DNA from: JBFELU01 sp041551965
GTDB lineage: Bacteria > Actinomycetota > Acidimicrobiia > Spongiisociales > UBA11373
Direction: 5' to 3'
Assembly (NCBI GenBank): GCA_041551965.1
Contig: JBFELU010000039.1
Coordinates: 1 to 23,734 of the forward strand
DNA: 23,734 nt
The position numbers and the translations under genes are program-made. How positions within the stretch are numbered: position 1 is the first letter of the stretch; every line of letters starts with the position of its first letter. The notes beneath the pieces are model-generated. The model saw only the letters and a list, made by a program, of their open reading frames with translations. It did not search any database and had not been told where the DNA came from. Of the stretch, positions 14,044 through 22,301 are shown in pieces.

Positions 14044-16128
14044 ATGCAGGCGCTGAACACCGTGCTGGCCTATGCCGAAGAGGCGGCCCACCACCTGGAG
14101 ACCGATCCGGGCGGCTTCGTCGGAGTGATGGTCGACTGGGCCTGGCTGATCCCCGTCGTGCCGCTGGTGCTCATGTTTGCAATCGTCTTCTTCGGCAAGC
14201 GCCTGCCGCTCAAGGGGTGGGAGCTGGCCGAGGGGTCCATGGCCTTCGTGGCGATCTACGGGGTCGCCCTGCTCATTGCCAACTGGATCGAGCCGTTCAC
14301 CGTCGAACACCATGTGGAGATCGCCCGCATCGGGGTCCTGCCCGGTCTCGGCGACCTGGTGATCGAGTGGGGGTGGGTGGTCGACGGCCTCTCGATCATG
14401 ATGTACACGGTCGTCGGGGTCGTCGGCTTCTTCGTGTTCACGTACGCCAAGGGGTACATGGAGGGCGACGTCCGCTTCACCTTCTTCTTTGCGTCGTTCA
14501 CCCTCTTCGCCGGGGGGATGCTGGTGCTCGTCTCCAGCGCCAACATGATGCAGCTCATCGTGGGCTGGGAGCTGGTGGGGGTCGCCTCCTACCTGCTCAT
14601 CGGTCATTGGTGGGAGGACCACGCCAACAACGCTGCGGCCATCAAGGCATTCATCACCAACAAGATCGCCGACGTCGGCCTCTTCGTCGGGGTGATCATC
14701 GCCGGGATCACCGTCGGCTCGTTCCGTTTCACCGACGTGCTCGACGCCGTCGAGGCGGGCGACTCGGCTCTCGCCCGGGTCGGCTTCTGGGTGGGGCTCG
14801 CCATGTTCGTGGGGGCGATGGGCAAGAGCGCTCAGATGCCGTTCCATGTGTGGCTTCCCGACGCCATGGCCGGGCCGACCCCGGTCTCCTCGCTGATGCA
14901 CGCCGCCACGATGGTGACCGCCGGGGTCTACCTGCTCGGACGGATGTTCCCCTTCTATCAGGCCGAGGGCTTCGGCGACGACGTGAAGCTATGGATCATC
15001 CTCATCGGTGGGTTCACCCTGTTCTTCACCGGGCTCCTGGCCCTGGTCCAGGACGACATCAAGAAGGTGCTCGCCTATTCGACCCTCAGCCAGCTGGGCT
15101 ACATGACGGCCGCCATGGGGGCCGGTGCCTACACCGCCGGGCTCTTCCACCTCTTCACTCACGCCTTCTTCAAGGGCTTGTTGTTCCTGGCGGCCGGTTC
15201 GGTGATCCATGGGGTCCACAGCAACAACATGAGCGACATGGGCGGCCTCAGGAAGTCGATGCCCACGACCTATTGGACGTTCCTGATCGGGTCGCTGGCG
15301 TTGGCCGGGGTCTTCCCACTGGCCGGGTTCTGGTCGAAGGACGAGATACTCGCTTCCGTGAAGGCCGACGCCTTCGGCCTCGGTTCCGCCGCCGACCTCG
15401 TGCTGGTGCTGGCGATCCTCGGGGCTTTCGTCACCGCCTTCTACATGGCCCGGACGGTGTACTTGACCTTCTTCGGTGAGTACAAGGGCGAGGGCCATCC
15501 CCACGAGTCGCCCCGGGTGATGACCTACCCGCTGATCGGACTGGCGGTGCTCTCGGCGGTGGCCGGGTGGGTCCTGATCCCCGGCGTCTCGGAGGGCTTC
15601 ACCCACTGGCTGGAGGCGCGGCTCCACAACCCGTTGGACGGACCCCTCCATTTCGAGTCGATCGACTGGGCCGTGGCCGGGATCGGCACCCTCATGGCCC
15701 TCCTCGGCATCGCCGCGGGTACCCGCCTCTGGTATCGCGACGCCCCCACCCAGCTCGAGCGGGATCGGTTCCGCATCCCGGTGCTCTATCCGCTCCTGGA
15801 GCACAAGTACTACTTCGACGACGTCTACATGAACGGGATCGTCAAGCCCACCGCCGGCCCGATCGCCCGGGCGACCAACTGGTCGAACAACGTGATCATC
15901 GACGGGGTCGTGAACTTCTTCGGTGCCACCGCCCGCTTCCTGTCCCGCTACGTCTACGGGTGGGCCGACCAGCGCGGCATCGACCTCGCCATCAACGCGG
16001 CGGCGGCCGCCGCCGGCGAGACCGGGAGTGTCGTGCGGCGGGTCCAGACCGGCAAGGTGCAGCAGTACGCCGGAGCCCTCTTCGTGGGGGCGATTCTGCT
16101 GGTCATCGGTTTTCTGATCTTCGGCTAG
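14044..16128 (+). CDS. nuoL: Complex I subunit L (ND5-like antiporter subunit)
   Basis: This 694-residue subunit is the distal proton-pumping channel of the membrane arm. ATG 14044 (with GAG three bases upstream) is preferred over GTG 14041. An N-terminal leader of about 30 residues precedes the first helix. Channel residues are in place: Glu176 in VGWELVGVASYLLI and Lys261 in GKSAQMPFHVWLPDAM, which align with E. coli Glu144 and Lys229. The VSSLMHAATMVTAGVYLLGR segment and a long C-terminal extension with the lateral helix (about 560-660) and a final anchor helix (ending FVGAILLVIGFLIFG) complete the ND5 type. The gap to nuoK is four bases and to nuoM fifteen bases. Confidence 0.96.
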   Translation: MQALNTVLAYAEEAAHHLETDPGGFVGVMVDWAWLIPVVPLVLMFAIVFFGKRLPLKGWELAEGSMAFVAIYGVALLIANWIEPFTVEHHVEIARIGVLPGLGDLVIEWGWVVDGLSIMMYTVVGVVGFFVFTYAKGYMEGDVRFTFFFASFTLFAGGMLVLVSSANMMQLIVGWELVGVASYLLIGHWWEDHANNAAAIKAFITNKIADVGLFVGVIIAGITVGSFRFTDVLDAVEAGDSALARVGFWVGLAMFVGAMGKSAQMPFHVWLPDAMAGPTPVSSLMHAATMVTAGVYLLGRMFPFYQAEGFGDDVKLWIILIGGFTLFFTGLLALVQDDIKKVLAYSTLSQLGYMTAAMGAGAYTAGLFHLFTHAFFKGLLFLAAGSVIHGVHSNNMSDMGGLRKSMPTTYWTFLIGSLALAGVFPLAGFWSKDEILASVKADAFGLGSAADLVLVLAILGAFVTAFYMARTVYLTFFGEYKGEGHPHESPRVMTYPLIGLAVLSAVAGWVLIPGVSEGFTHWLEARLHNPLDGPLHFESIDWAVAGIGTLMALLGIAAGTRLWYRDAPTQLERDRFRIPVLYPLLEHKYYFDDVYMNGIVKPTAGPIARATNWSNNVIIDGVVNFFGATARFLSRYVYGWADQRGIDLAINAAAAAAGETGSVVRRVQTGKVQQYAGALFVGAILLVIGFLIFG

Positions 16129-16143
16129 GAGGAGGACGAGGAC

Positions 16144-17715
16144 ATGAGTTGGTTTGAGACAGGCTGGGGGCTCAGCCTCACGGTGTTCCTACCCCTTGTG
16201 GGTGCGTTCGTCGTGATGGCGATCCCCAAGGCCCGGGAGCGCCTGGTGAAGTCCACGGCGCTCGCATTCGCACTCGCCTCTTTCGGCACGTCCGTCGCCG
16301 TGACGGTCCTCTTCGATTTCGGCGGCGCCGAGAAGTTCCAGATGGGCACGGATCTCACGTGGATTCCGGCCATCGGTTCCCGTTTCCACGTCGGCATCGA
16401 CGGGATCAGCCTCCCTCTCCTCGTCCTCTCCACGCTGATCACGGTGCTGTCGATCGTCTACTCGTGGAACCACTGGCCGGAGCCGCACAACCCGAAGGCC
16501 TTCCTGGTGCTCATCCTCTTGCTGGCCACCGGGATGGCGGGCACCTTCGTGGCCCTCGACCTGATCCTGTTCTTCATCTTCTTCGAGCTGGTGCTGCTGC
16601 CGATGTACTTCATGATCGGCATCTGGGGCGACCGGACGATGATCCGGCCGCCCGGGTTCAAGCGCGAGGTGGAGACGCGGCTCTATGCCGCCATCAAGTT
16701 CTTCCTCTTCACGTTGTTCGGCTCGGCGTTCATGTTGCTGGGGTTCCTGGCGCTCTACTTCAAGGCCGATCCCCACACCTTCGACATGATTGCTCTCGCC
16801 GAGGCCGGCCGGGCCGGGGTGTTCGCCGGCGCGTTCGGGGGCTGGGTCTTCGCCGCCCTGTTCCTCGGGTTCGCGGTGAAGGTGCCGATGTGGCCGCTGC
16901 ACACCTGGCTTCCCGACGCTCACACCGCGGCGCCGACGGTGGGCTCGGTCTTGCTGGCGGCGATCCTCCTGAAGCTCGGTTCGTACGGCTTCATCCGGAT
17001 CTCGCTGCCGATCCTGCCGGAACAGGCCCAGGACTGGGCGCCGGTGATCGCGATCTTGGCGGTGGTGGCGATCATCTACGGGTCGCTGGCTTGCCTGGCA
17101 CAGACCGACATGAAACGGCTGATCGCCTTCTCCTCGGTGGGGCACATGGGCTTTGTGATGCTGGGCATCGCCACCCTCACCGATATCGGCATCAACGCCG
17201 CAGTGATCGGGATGGTGGCCCACGGTGTGATCACCGGCCTTCTGTTCTTCCTGGCCGGATCGATGCAGCATCGCTACCACACCCGGGAGATTGCCCGGTT
17301 GGGTGGCAACCAGAAGCTGTTGCCGATCCTGGGCGGGATACTCGCTTTCACTGTCATGGCCTCCTTGGGGCTCCCCGGGCTTGCCGGGTTCTGGGGTGAG
17401 TTCATGGCGTTGCTGGGTTCGTTCAACCCGCTCGAAGGCCTGAGCCTCGGCCTGTTCCGCACCGCCATGGTGATCGGTGCCATCGGGACCGTGCTCACCG
17501 CCGGCTACCTGTTGTGGATGCTGCAGCGGGTCAACCTCGGTGAGCCGCCCGACGAGTGGACCGGCAAGGACCTCCACGACGCCGATGGGTTCGAGCTGGC
17601 GGCCTGGTCGCCGCTGGTGCTGGCGATCCTCGCCATCGGCGTGTTCCCGCGGATCGTGTTCGGCGCCACCGACGATGCGGTGGTGAACCTTGTGAAGAGC
17701 GCGTTCGGAGGCTGA
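16144..17715 (+). CDS. nuoM: Complex I subunit M (ND4-like antiporter subunit)
   Basis: This 523-residue membrane subunit is the central proton-pumping channel. It has the best ribosome site in the operon, AGGAGGAGG at 16127-16135, overlapping the nuoL stop, with ATG at 16144. The family landmarks are FHVGIDGISLPLLVLSTLIT (about 81-100), Glu148 in FFELVLLPMYFMIGIWG and Lys246 in AVKVPMWPLHTWLPDAHTAA (E. coli Glu144 and Lys234). FSSVGHMGFVMLGI and the LPGLAGFWGEFMAL segment follow. About fourteen helices are expected. The stop is one base from the TTG start of nuoN. Confidence 0.96.
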   Translation: MSWFETGWGLSLTVFLPLVGAFVVMAIPKARERLVKSTALAFALASFGTSVAVTVLFDFGGAEKFQMGTDLTWIPAIGSRFHVGIDGISLPLLVLSTLITVLSIVYSWNHWPEPHNPKAFLVLILLLATGMAGTFVALDLILFFIFFELVLLPMYFMIGIWGDRTMIRPPGFKREVETRLYAAIKFFLFTLFGSAFMLLGFLALYFKADPHTFDMIALAEAGRAGVFAGAFGGWVFAALFLGFAVKVPMWPLHTWLPDAHTAAPTVGSVLLAAILLKLGSYGFIRISLPILPEQAQDWAPVIAILAVVAIIYGSLACLAQTDMKRLIAFSSVGHMGFVMLGIATLTDIGINAAVIGMVAHGVITGLLFFLAGSMQHRYHTREIARLGGNQKLLPILGGILAFTVMASLGLPGLAGFWGEFMALLGSFNPLEGLSLGLFRTAMVIGAIGTVLTAGYLLWMLQRVNLGEPPDEWTGKDLHDADGFELAAWSPLVLAILAIGVFPRIVFGATDDAVVNLVKSAFGG

Positions 17716-17716
17716 C

Positions 17717-19228
17717 TTGTTCGATTACCACGCCCTGGCACCGGAGATCATCATCGGGGTGACGCTCATCGTCGCTCTGATGCTCGATCTCTTCGTGCCC
17801 GAACACCGGAAGTACCTGGTGGGGGCGGTGGGCCTCGTGGGCCTGGTGGCGGCCGCCTTCCCGCTGCTGACGATGGCGGCCTGCGACAAGCTGTCGTTCT
17901 GCACCGAGGCCGGGGCCCGGGTGATGTTCGACGGCTCGTACGTGATCGACGACTTCGCCTTGGTGCTCAAGGGGCTGTTCATCCTGGCGGGTGCCATCAG
18001 CCTCCTGCTCTCCGTGTCGTATGTGGAGAGCGATCGCTACTACCAGGGCGAGTACTACTTCCTCATCGTGGCTTCGGTGGCGGGGGCCGTGGTGATGGCG
18101 TCGGCGCGTGACCTCATCACGCTCTTCATCGGTCTCGAACTGGTCTCGGGTCCGGCGTTCCTGCTGGCGGGATGGCGCAAGGGCGACGTGCGCTCCAACG
18201 AAGCGGCCCTCAAGTTCTTCCTGATCGGGGTGTTGTCGGCGGCGCTGCTGCTCTTCGGCATGTCTCTCGTCTTCGGGATGACCGGCGAGGTCACGTTCGA
18301 GGGGATCCGAGCCGCCTCGGCCGGGCTGTCCCGGGAGCCCGCTTTCATCCTCGGGGTGGTGTTCGTTCTGGTGGGCTTCGGGTTCAAGATCTCCGCCGTG
18401 CCGTTCCACTTCTGGGCCCCCGACACCTACCAGGGCGCTCCGACCCCGGTGGCCGCCTACCTGTCGGTCGGCTCCAAGGCGGCCGGGTTCGTGGGTCTGT
18501 TGACGATCTGTTACCTGGCCTTCGGGGAGGTGCGCGACATCTGGGGGCCCGCTCTGTGGGTCCTCGCCGCCCTGTCGATGACCCTCGGCAACCTGACCGC
18601 GTTGCGGCAGACCAACATCGTGCGGCTCCTGGGCTACTCATCGATCGCCCACGCCGGATTCATCCTGGTGCCGTTCGCCATGGCTGCTCAGTTCGACGAC
18701 GTGGCGCTCGAGGAGGCGTTCTTCGCCTCGGTGACGTACCTCATCATCTACGCCTTCATGAACCTGGGGGCCTTCGGGGCGGTCATCGCCGGGTCGGAGA
18801 AGGCGGGCTCCGGTGAGCTCGACGACTGGGCCGGGCTGAGCCGGTATGCCCCCGGGGTGTCGGTGTTGGCGGCCGTGTTCTTCTTCTCGCTGGCCGGGGT
18901 GCCGCCGCTGGCCGGGTGGTTCGCCAAACTGGTGATGTTCCGAGCGGTGTTCGCCGACGGGGCCGACCCCTGGGCGGTGTCTCTGGCGGTGATCGCCGCC
19001 GTCAACGCGGTGATCGCGCTCTACTACTACGCCCGCGTCGTCAAGACCGTGTTCATGGATGCCCCGCCGGCCACGGCCCCGATCGAGGAAGCGGTGGCCC
19101 GACCGGTGGCCGCTCCGCTGGCTCTGGCCCTCGGGTTGACCGCGTTGGTCGTCGTTGTGGCAGGGTTCTTCCCCCAGATCCTCGCCTTCTTCGGCGACGC
19201 CGCCCGGGCTCTTGCCCTGGGCCCGTAG
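17717..19228 (+). CDS. nuoN: Complex I subunit N (ND2-like antiporter subunit), TTG start
   Basis: This 503-residue subunit is the third antiporter-like channel. TTG 17717 has GGAGG (17707-17711) five bases upstream and gives the family-like N-terminus MFDYHALAPEIIIG. Landmarks include FIGLELVSGPAFLLAGW (conserved channel Glu), KISAVPFHFWAPDTYQGAP (conserved Lys), LGYSSIAHAGFILVPF and the FSLAGVPPLAGWFAKL segment. The C-terminal helix is followed by the stop TAG at 19226-19228. It is the last gene of the operon. No nuoE, nuoF or nuoG follows within the window. Confidence 0.96.
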   Translation: MFDYHALAPEIIIGVTLIVALMLDLFVPEHRKYLVGAVGLVGLVAAAFPLLTMAACDKLSFCTEAGARVMFDGSYVIDDFALVLKGLFILAGAISLLLSVSYVESDRYYQGEYYFLIVASVAGAVVMASARDLITLFIGLELVSGPAFLLAGWRKGDVRSNEAALKFFLIGVLSAALLLFGMSLVFGMTGEVTFEGIRAASAGLSREPAFILGVVFVLVGFGFKISAVPFHFWAPDTYQGAPTPVAAYLSVGSKAAGFVGLLTICYLAFGEVRDIWGPALWVLAALSMTLGNLTALRQTNIVRLLGYSSIAHAGFILVPFAMAAQFDDVALEEAFFASVTYLIIYAFMNLGAFGAVIAGSEKAGSGELDDWAGLSRYAPGVSVLAAVFFFSLAGVPPLAGWFAKLVMFRAVFADGADPWAVSLAVIAAVNAVIALYYYARVVKTVFMDAPPATAPIEEAVARPVAAPLALALGLTALVVVVAGFFPQILAFFGDAARALALGP

Positions 19229-19345
19229 CGGCGAGCCGCGCTCTTTGCGCGCGACGAAGTGGTGCTCGTCGACGCAGCCGAGCGGCTCTCTGGCCGCGAC
19301 CTTTGCCTCGCCTTCGATTACTGGCGGCAGGCCGCCGATCGGCAC
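19229..19345 (+). pseudogene. Relic of a DUF222 (13E12 repeat / HNH-associated) protein
   Basis: Directly after the nuoN stop, the frame beginning at 19229 reads ...ALFARDEVVLVDAAERL... and ...LAFDYWRQAADRH. As I recall it, this is the pattern of the N-terminal DUF222 domain that precedes HNH nucleases in actinobacteria (FAxDExxLV...YWxQxAD). There is no start codon or ribosome site, and the similarity fades after about 39 codons. The rest of the spacer (19346-19505) shows no gene I can support, although its minus strand reads a short DEVNHEGGLVCV that loosely recalls an HNH loop. I take this as a decayed fragment of a once larger gene. These proteins are multi-copy and spread with mobile DNA, so the segment may mark an old insertion between nuoN and khtT. 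It rests on pattern recall, not on a search. Confidence 0.4.
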
Positions 19346-19505
19346 CTCGTCGGTTTCGACGCCGGTGGCGGTGGCCAATGCCGTCTCGCTCACCCCGGGG
19401 AACCCTTGGCCTGGCGGTCGACGCAGACGAGTCCGCCCTCGTGGTTCACCTCATCCGCCCCGATGATTCGGCTGTTGAGGCGATCACTACGCTCCATTCC
19501 CCGGC

Positions 19506-19527
19506 CGCTGCCGCGCTCTCGGCAGCG
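19506..19527 (+). terminator. Hairpin ahead of khtT (nuo terminator or leader structure)
   Basis: Perfect 8-bp arms CGCTGCCG (19506-19513) and CGGCAGCG (19520-19527) enclose a six-base loop. No T-run follows. The hairpin ends ten bases before the khtT ribosome site GAGGAGG (19537-19543). It could end nuo transcripts or shape the khtT leader. Confidence 0.45.
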
Positions 19528-19549
19528 CCCCGACCCGAGGAGGCACGCA

Positions 19550-20035
19550 ATGGCACCGGTGGATGAGACAGAGCTCCCCGGCGTCGGCACCCGTTTCAGT
19601 TTCGAAACCGGTGACGGACGCCTTCTCGGGGTGATACGTCATCACGACGGGCGCCGCGAGGTCTTCATCGCCGACAGGGACGACCCGGACTGCGTTGCCG
19701 TATCGGTCTCTCTCGAGGAAGGCGAATCCCACATCCTTGCCGACCTCCTCGGAGGGACCGAGATCGCGCGTGAGGTGACCGCCGTCGCCCAGGGAGTGGC
19801 CGGACTCACGGTGGATTGGGTGGAGGTGCCCGGCCTGCCCGCCCCCGCCACGATCGGAGCACTGCAGATTCGATCCCGCACCGGCGCTTCCGTCGTCGCC
19901 GTGCTGCGCGGGAGCGAGCCGTATCCCGCCCCCGGCCCGGACTTCTCGCTGGCCGGGGGTGACGTCGTCCTGGTCGTCGGTACCGCCTCCGGCGTTCGTG
20001 AAGCCCGCAATCTCCTGCAGGGGGGCGGCTCCTGA
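19550..20035 (+). CDS. khtT: KhtT-type regulatory subunit of K+/H+ antiporter (TrkA-C/RCK_C domain)
   Basis: This 161-residue cytoplasmic protein starts at ATG 19550 with a perfect GAGGAGG six bases upstream. The N-terminal domain (about 1-70) has the KhtT look: ETELPGVGTRFSFET, then HHDGRREVFIADRDDPD, then SLEEGESHILADLLGG. The C-terminal part (about 88-158) is an RCK_C/TrkA-C ligand-binding domain, beginning VDWVEVP and ending GDVVLVVGTASGVREARNLL. In Bacillus, KhtT gates the KhtU antiporter in response to pH, cations and cyclic di-AMP. Whether this one binds the same ligand cannot be read from sequence. It is followed immediately by the antiporter gene, whose frame is open from the khtT stop. 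Confidence 0.85.
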   Translation: MAPVDETELPGVGTRFSFETGDGRLLGVIRHHDGRREVFIADRDDPDCVAVSVSLEEGESHILADLLGGTEIAREVTAVAQGVAGLTVDWVEVPGLPAPATIGALQIRSRTGASVVAVLRGSEPYPAPGPDFSLAGGDVVLVVGTASGVREARNLLQGGGS

Positions 20036-20061
20036 TCCTCGCAGCCGGGGGCGCGGCCGGT

Positions 20062-21204
20062 TTGCTGGCGGAGCTCGGAGCGGTCCTGCTGGGCCTCGCC
20101 GTGCTCGCCGTCGCTGCAGGTCGCCTCGGCCTGTCCCCGGTGCCCTTCTACCTGCTCGCCGGGCTCTTGCTCGGCCCGGGCGGACCATTCGAGCTCACCG
20201 AGATCGAAGGATTCATCGAGGTGGGCGCGGAGGTCGGCGTCGTGTTGCTGCTGCTCATGCTGGGTCTCGAGTATTCGCCTCGCGACCTGGCTCGAGGGCT
20301 GCGAACCGGCTGGTTGTCGGGGATCATCGATCTCGTGCTCAACGCGACCCCGGGAGTCATCGCCGGCTACGTGCTCGGATTCGGTTCCCTCGGCGCCGCA
20401 GCGCTGGGCGGCGTCACCTACATCTCGTCGTCGGGTGTGATCGCCAAGCTGATTTCCGACCTTGGCTTCACCGGCAACCGTGAGACCGGCACGGTTCTGA
20501 CGCTGTTGGTCGTCGAAGACTTGGTGATGGCCGTGTATCTGCCGTTGCTGGCGGCGGCGTTGCTCGGAGCCAGCCTCGGAGGCGCATTTGGTGCGGTGGG
20601 GCTCGTGGCCGTCGTGCTCGTCGTCTTGCTGCGACCCCGCCGGCGGGAGCAGCGGTGGGTGCAGAGGCTGTTCAACCGGAGCGACGAAGCGGTGCTGCTG
20701 GGGATCCTGGGAGTGGCGCTCGCCGTGGGAGCCCTCGCCGATCGGCTCGGGGTTTCCGCCGCCGTCGCGGCCTTCCTCATCGGATTGACCCTGTCCGGCG
20801 AGCCGGCCGAGCGGGCCTCGCGGCTTCTGCGTCCTCTTCGCGATCTCTTTGCGGCCGCCTTCTTCCTCTTCTTCGGCCTGCAGGTGGATCCCGGAGCCCT
20901 CGGTCCTGTGATCTGGGCGGCCGTCGCACTGGGTCTCCTGACCGCAGCGACGAAAGTGGTCACCGGATGGTGGGCGGCTCGAGCCGATGGTGTCGGTGTG
21001 TGGGGACGGCGACGGGCGGCCGCGATGCTGGTGTCGCGCGGCGAGTTCTCGGTCGTGATCGCGGAGCTCGCCATCACCGCCGGTCTCGATGAACGGATCG
21101 GGACGCTGTCGGCCGCCTATGTCATGGCGCTCGCCGTGGTGGGTCCGCTGGCGTTGAGGGCGGTGGAAGTGGTTCGGCGGCGACGAACGGTGGCGAGTGC
21201 ATGA
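20062..21204 (+). CDS. khtU: KhtU-type CPA2 cation/proton antiporter
   Basis: This 380-residue (or longer) membrane antiporter exports K+ in exchange for protons. About twelve helices are predicted. GRLGLSPVPFYLLAGLLLGP, MLGLEYSPRDLARG, GGVTYISSSGVIAKLI and VVEDLVMAVYLPLL (acidic exchange site) are the CPA2/KefB-type motifs, and SRGEFSVVIAELA near the C-terminus completes the fold. There is no attached RCK domain; that function is supplied by khtT. The listed start is TTG 20062, which has only a poor ribosome site. An in-frame CTG at 20032 overlaps the khtT stop as CTGA, with GGGGGCGG just upstream, and would add ten residues (MILAAGGAAG). No ATG or GTG is available upstream. The gene overlaps midA by four bases (ATGA). 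Confidence 0.88.
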   Translation: MLAELGAVLLGLAVLAVAAGRLGLSPVPFYLLAGLLLGPGGPFELTEIEGFIEVGAEVGVVLLLLMLGLEYSPRDLARGLRTGWLSGIIDLVLNATPGVIAGYVLGFGSLGAAALGGVTYISSSGVIAKLISDLGFTGNRETGTVLTLLVVEDLVMAVYLPLLAAALLGASLGGAFGAVGLVAVVLVVLLRPRRREQRWVQRLFNRSDEAVLLGILGVALAVGALADRLGVSAAVAAFLIGLTLSGEPAERASRLLRPLRDLFAAAFFLFFGLQVDPGALGPVIWAAVALGLLTAATKVVTGWWAARADGVGVWGRRRAAAMLVSRGEFSVVIAELAITAGLDERIGTLSAAYVMALAVVGPLALRAVEVVRRRRTVASA

Positions 21205-22268
21205 ATGATGCCTTTGTGCTGTCACGACTGATCGAGCGCATCGAGCGCCGGGGCCCCCTTCCCTTCGAGGAGTTCATGCGAATCGCCCTCTACGACCCGG
21301 ATGGGGGCTACTTCGCTACGGGCCCGCTGCGGTCGGTGAAGGAAGGGGATTTCTTGACGAGCCCCGAGGTGAGCCCCCTCTTCGGGGAGACGATCGCCCG
21401 GTTCGTCGAGGCCGAGGCGGAGAGGATCGGTGCCGACGTGATCGACGTGGTGGACGTCGGGGCCGGATCGGGCACGCTGTTGCAGCCCTTGCTTCGCGCA
21501 CTGGATCGCACGTTTCGGGCCTGGGCCGTCGAGGTCTCTCCGGCGGCGCTCGGTGCACTCGCCGAGGCCGTGCCGGAAGCGACGATCGTCGACGGTCTCG
21601 ACTCCATTCCCGACGGCCGACTCGGGGTGATCATCGCCAACGAGCTCCTCGACAACCTCCCCGCCGCCTTGGCGGTGCGCCACGAATCTGGCTGGCGGGA
21701 ACGCCGGGTGGGTCATGACGGCGGGACCCTGGTGTACATCGACGTCGAAGCCCGGCCCGCGGTGGCCGAGTGGGCCGACCGTTTTGCCGGTGCGGTCGAG
21801 CCGGGTGGCCTCGTGGAGGTGCAGATCGAGGCGTCCACCTGGGTTGCCGAGGCGCTCGGCCTGCTCGACGCCGGTGCCCTGCTGGTCGTCGACTACGGCG
21901 ATACCGCTGAGGGTTTGGCCCACCGCCGGGCCGAAGGCACCATCCGCACCTACCGCGGCCATCACCTGGGTCCCGACCCGTTGCTGGAGCCGGGTGCCAC
22001 CGACATCACCATGGACCTCAACTTCACGGCTCTGGCGGCCGTCGCCCGGGAGGCGGGAGCCGACCTCGAGGTGAAGACCCAGGCCGAGTTCCTCACCGAC
22101 TGGGGCCTGCGAGATCGGATTGCGGAATCGCGGGAAGAAGAGCTGCGCCTGGCTCGTGACGGCGATGCGATGGAGCGGCTCAAGGCCCGCGACGCCTGGA
22201 CATCGGGGGAGACGCTGCTCCACCCCCGCGGCCTGGGTGACTTCCGAGTGCTCGTCGCCCGCCGCTGA
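21201..22268 (+). CDS. midA: SAM-dependent methyltransferase, MidA/NDUFAF7 family
   Basis: This 355-residue protein is a member of the MidA/NDUFAF7 (formerly DUF185) class. The family N-terminus YDPDGGYFAT (31-40) and GDFLTSPEVSPLFGE (49-63) are followed by the SAM-binding VVDVGAGSG (83-91), a post-motif AVEVSPAALGAL, and IIANELLDNLP (144-154). LLVVDYGDTAEGL and RTYRGHHLGPDPL are also typical. The human homologue dimethylates an arginine of NDUFS2, the counterpart of NuoD, early in complex I assembly. The matching Arg63 is present in NuoD at 10555-11745. The start ATG 21201 overlaps the khtU stop, placing the gene in the khtTU operon shortly after the nuo operon. That this copy modifies NuoD is inference from family and neighbourhood. 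Confidence 0.88.
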   Translation: MNDAFVLSRLIERIERRGPLPFEEFMRIALYDPDGGYFATGPLRSVKEGDFLTSPEVSPLFGETIARFVEAEAERIGADVIDVVDVGAGSGTLLQPLLRALDRTFRAWAVEVSPAALGALAEAVPEATIVDGLDSIPDGRLGVIIANELLDNLPAALAVRHESGWRERRVGHDGGTLVYIDVEARPAVAEWADRFAGAVEPGGLVEVQIEASTWVAEALGLLDAGALLVVDYGDTAEGLAHRRAEGTIRTYRGHHLGPDPLLEPGATDITMDLNFTALAAVAREAGADLEVKTQAEFLTDWGLRDRIAESREEELRLARDGDAMERLKARDAWTSGETLLHPRGLGDFRVLVARR

Positions 22269-22301
22269 GCCCAGAGACCTCCCCTACCGGCGGCCCCTCG
22301 G

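Noticed and set aside
16189..17577. Long minus-strand open frame opposite nuoM
   Set aside because: Rich in Q/E/H/R/P with no recognisable domain, and fully explained by the codon pattern of nuoM.
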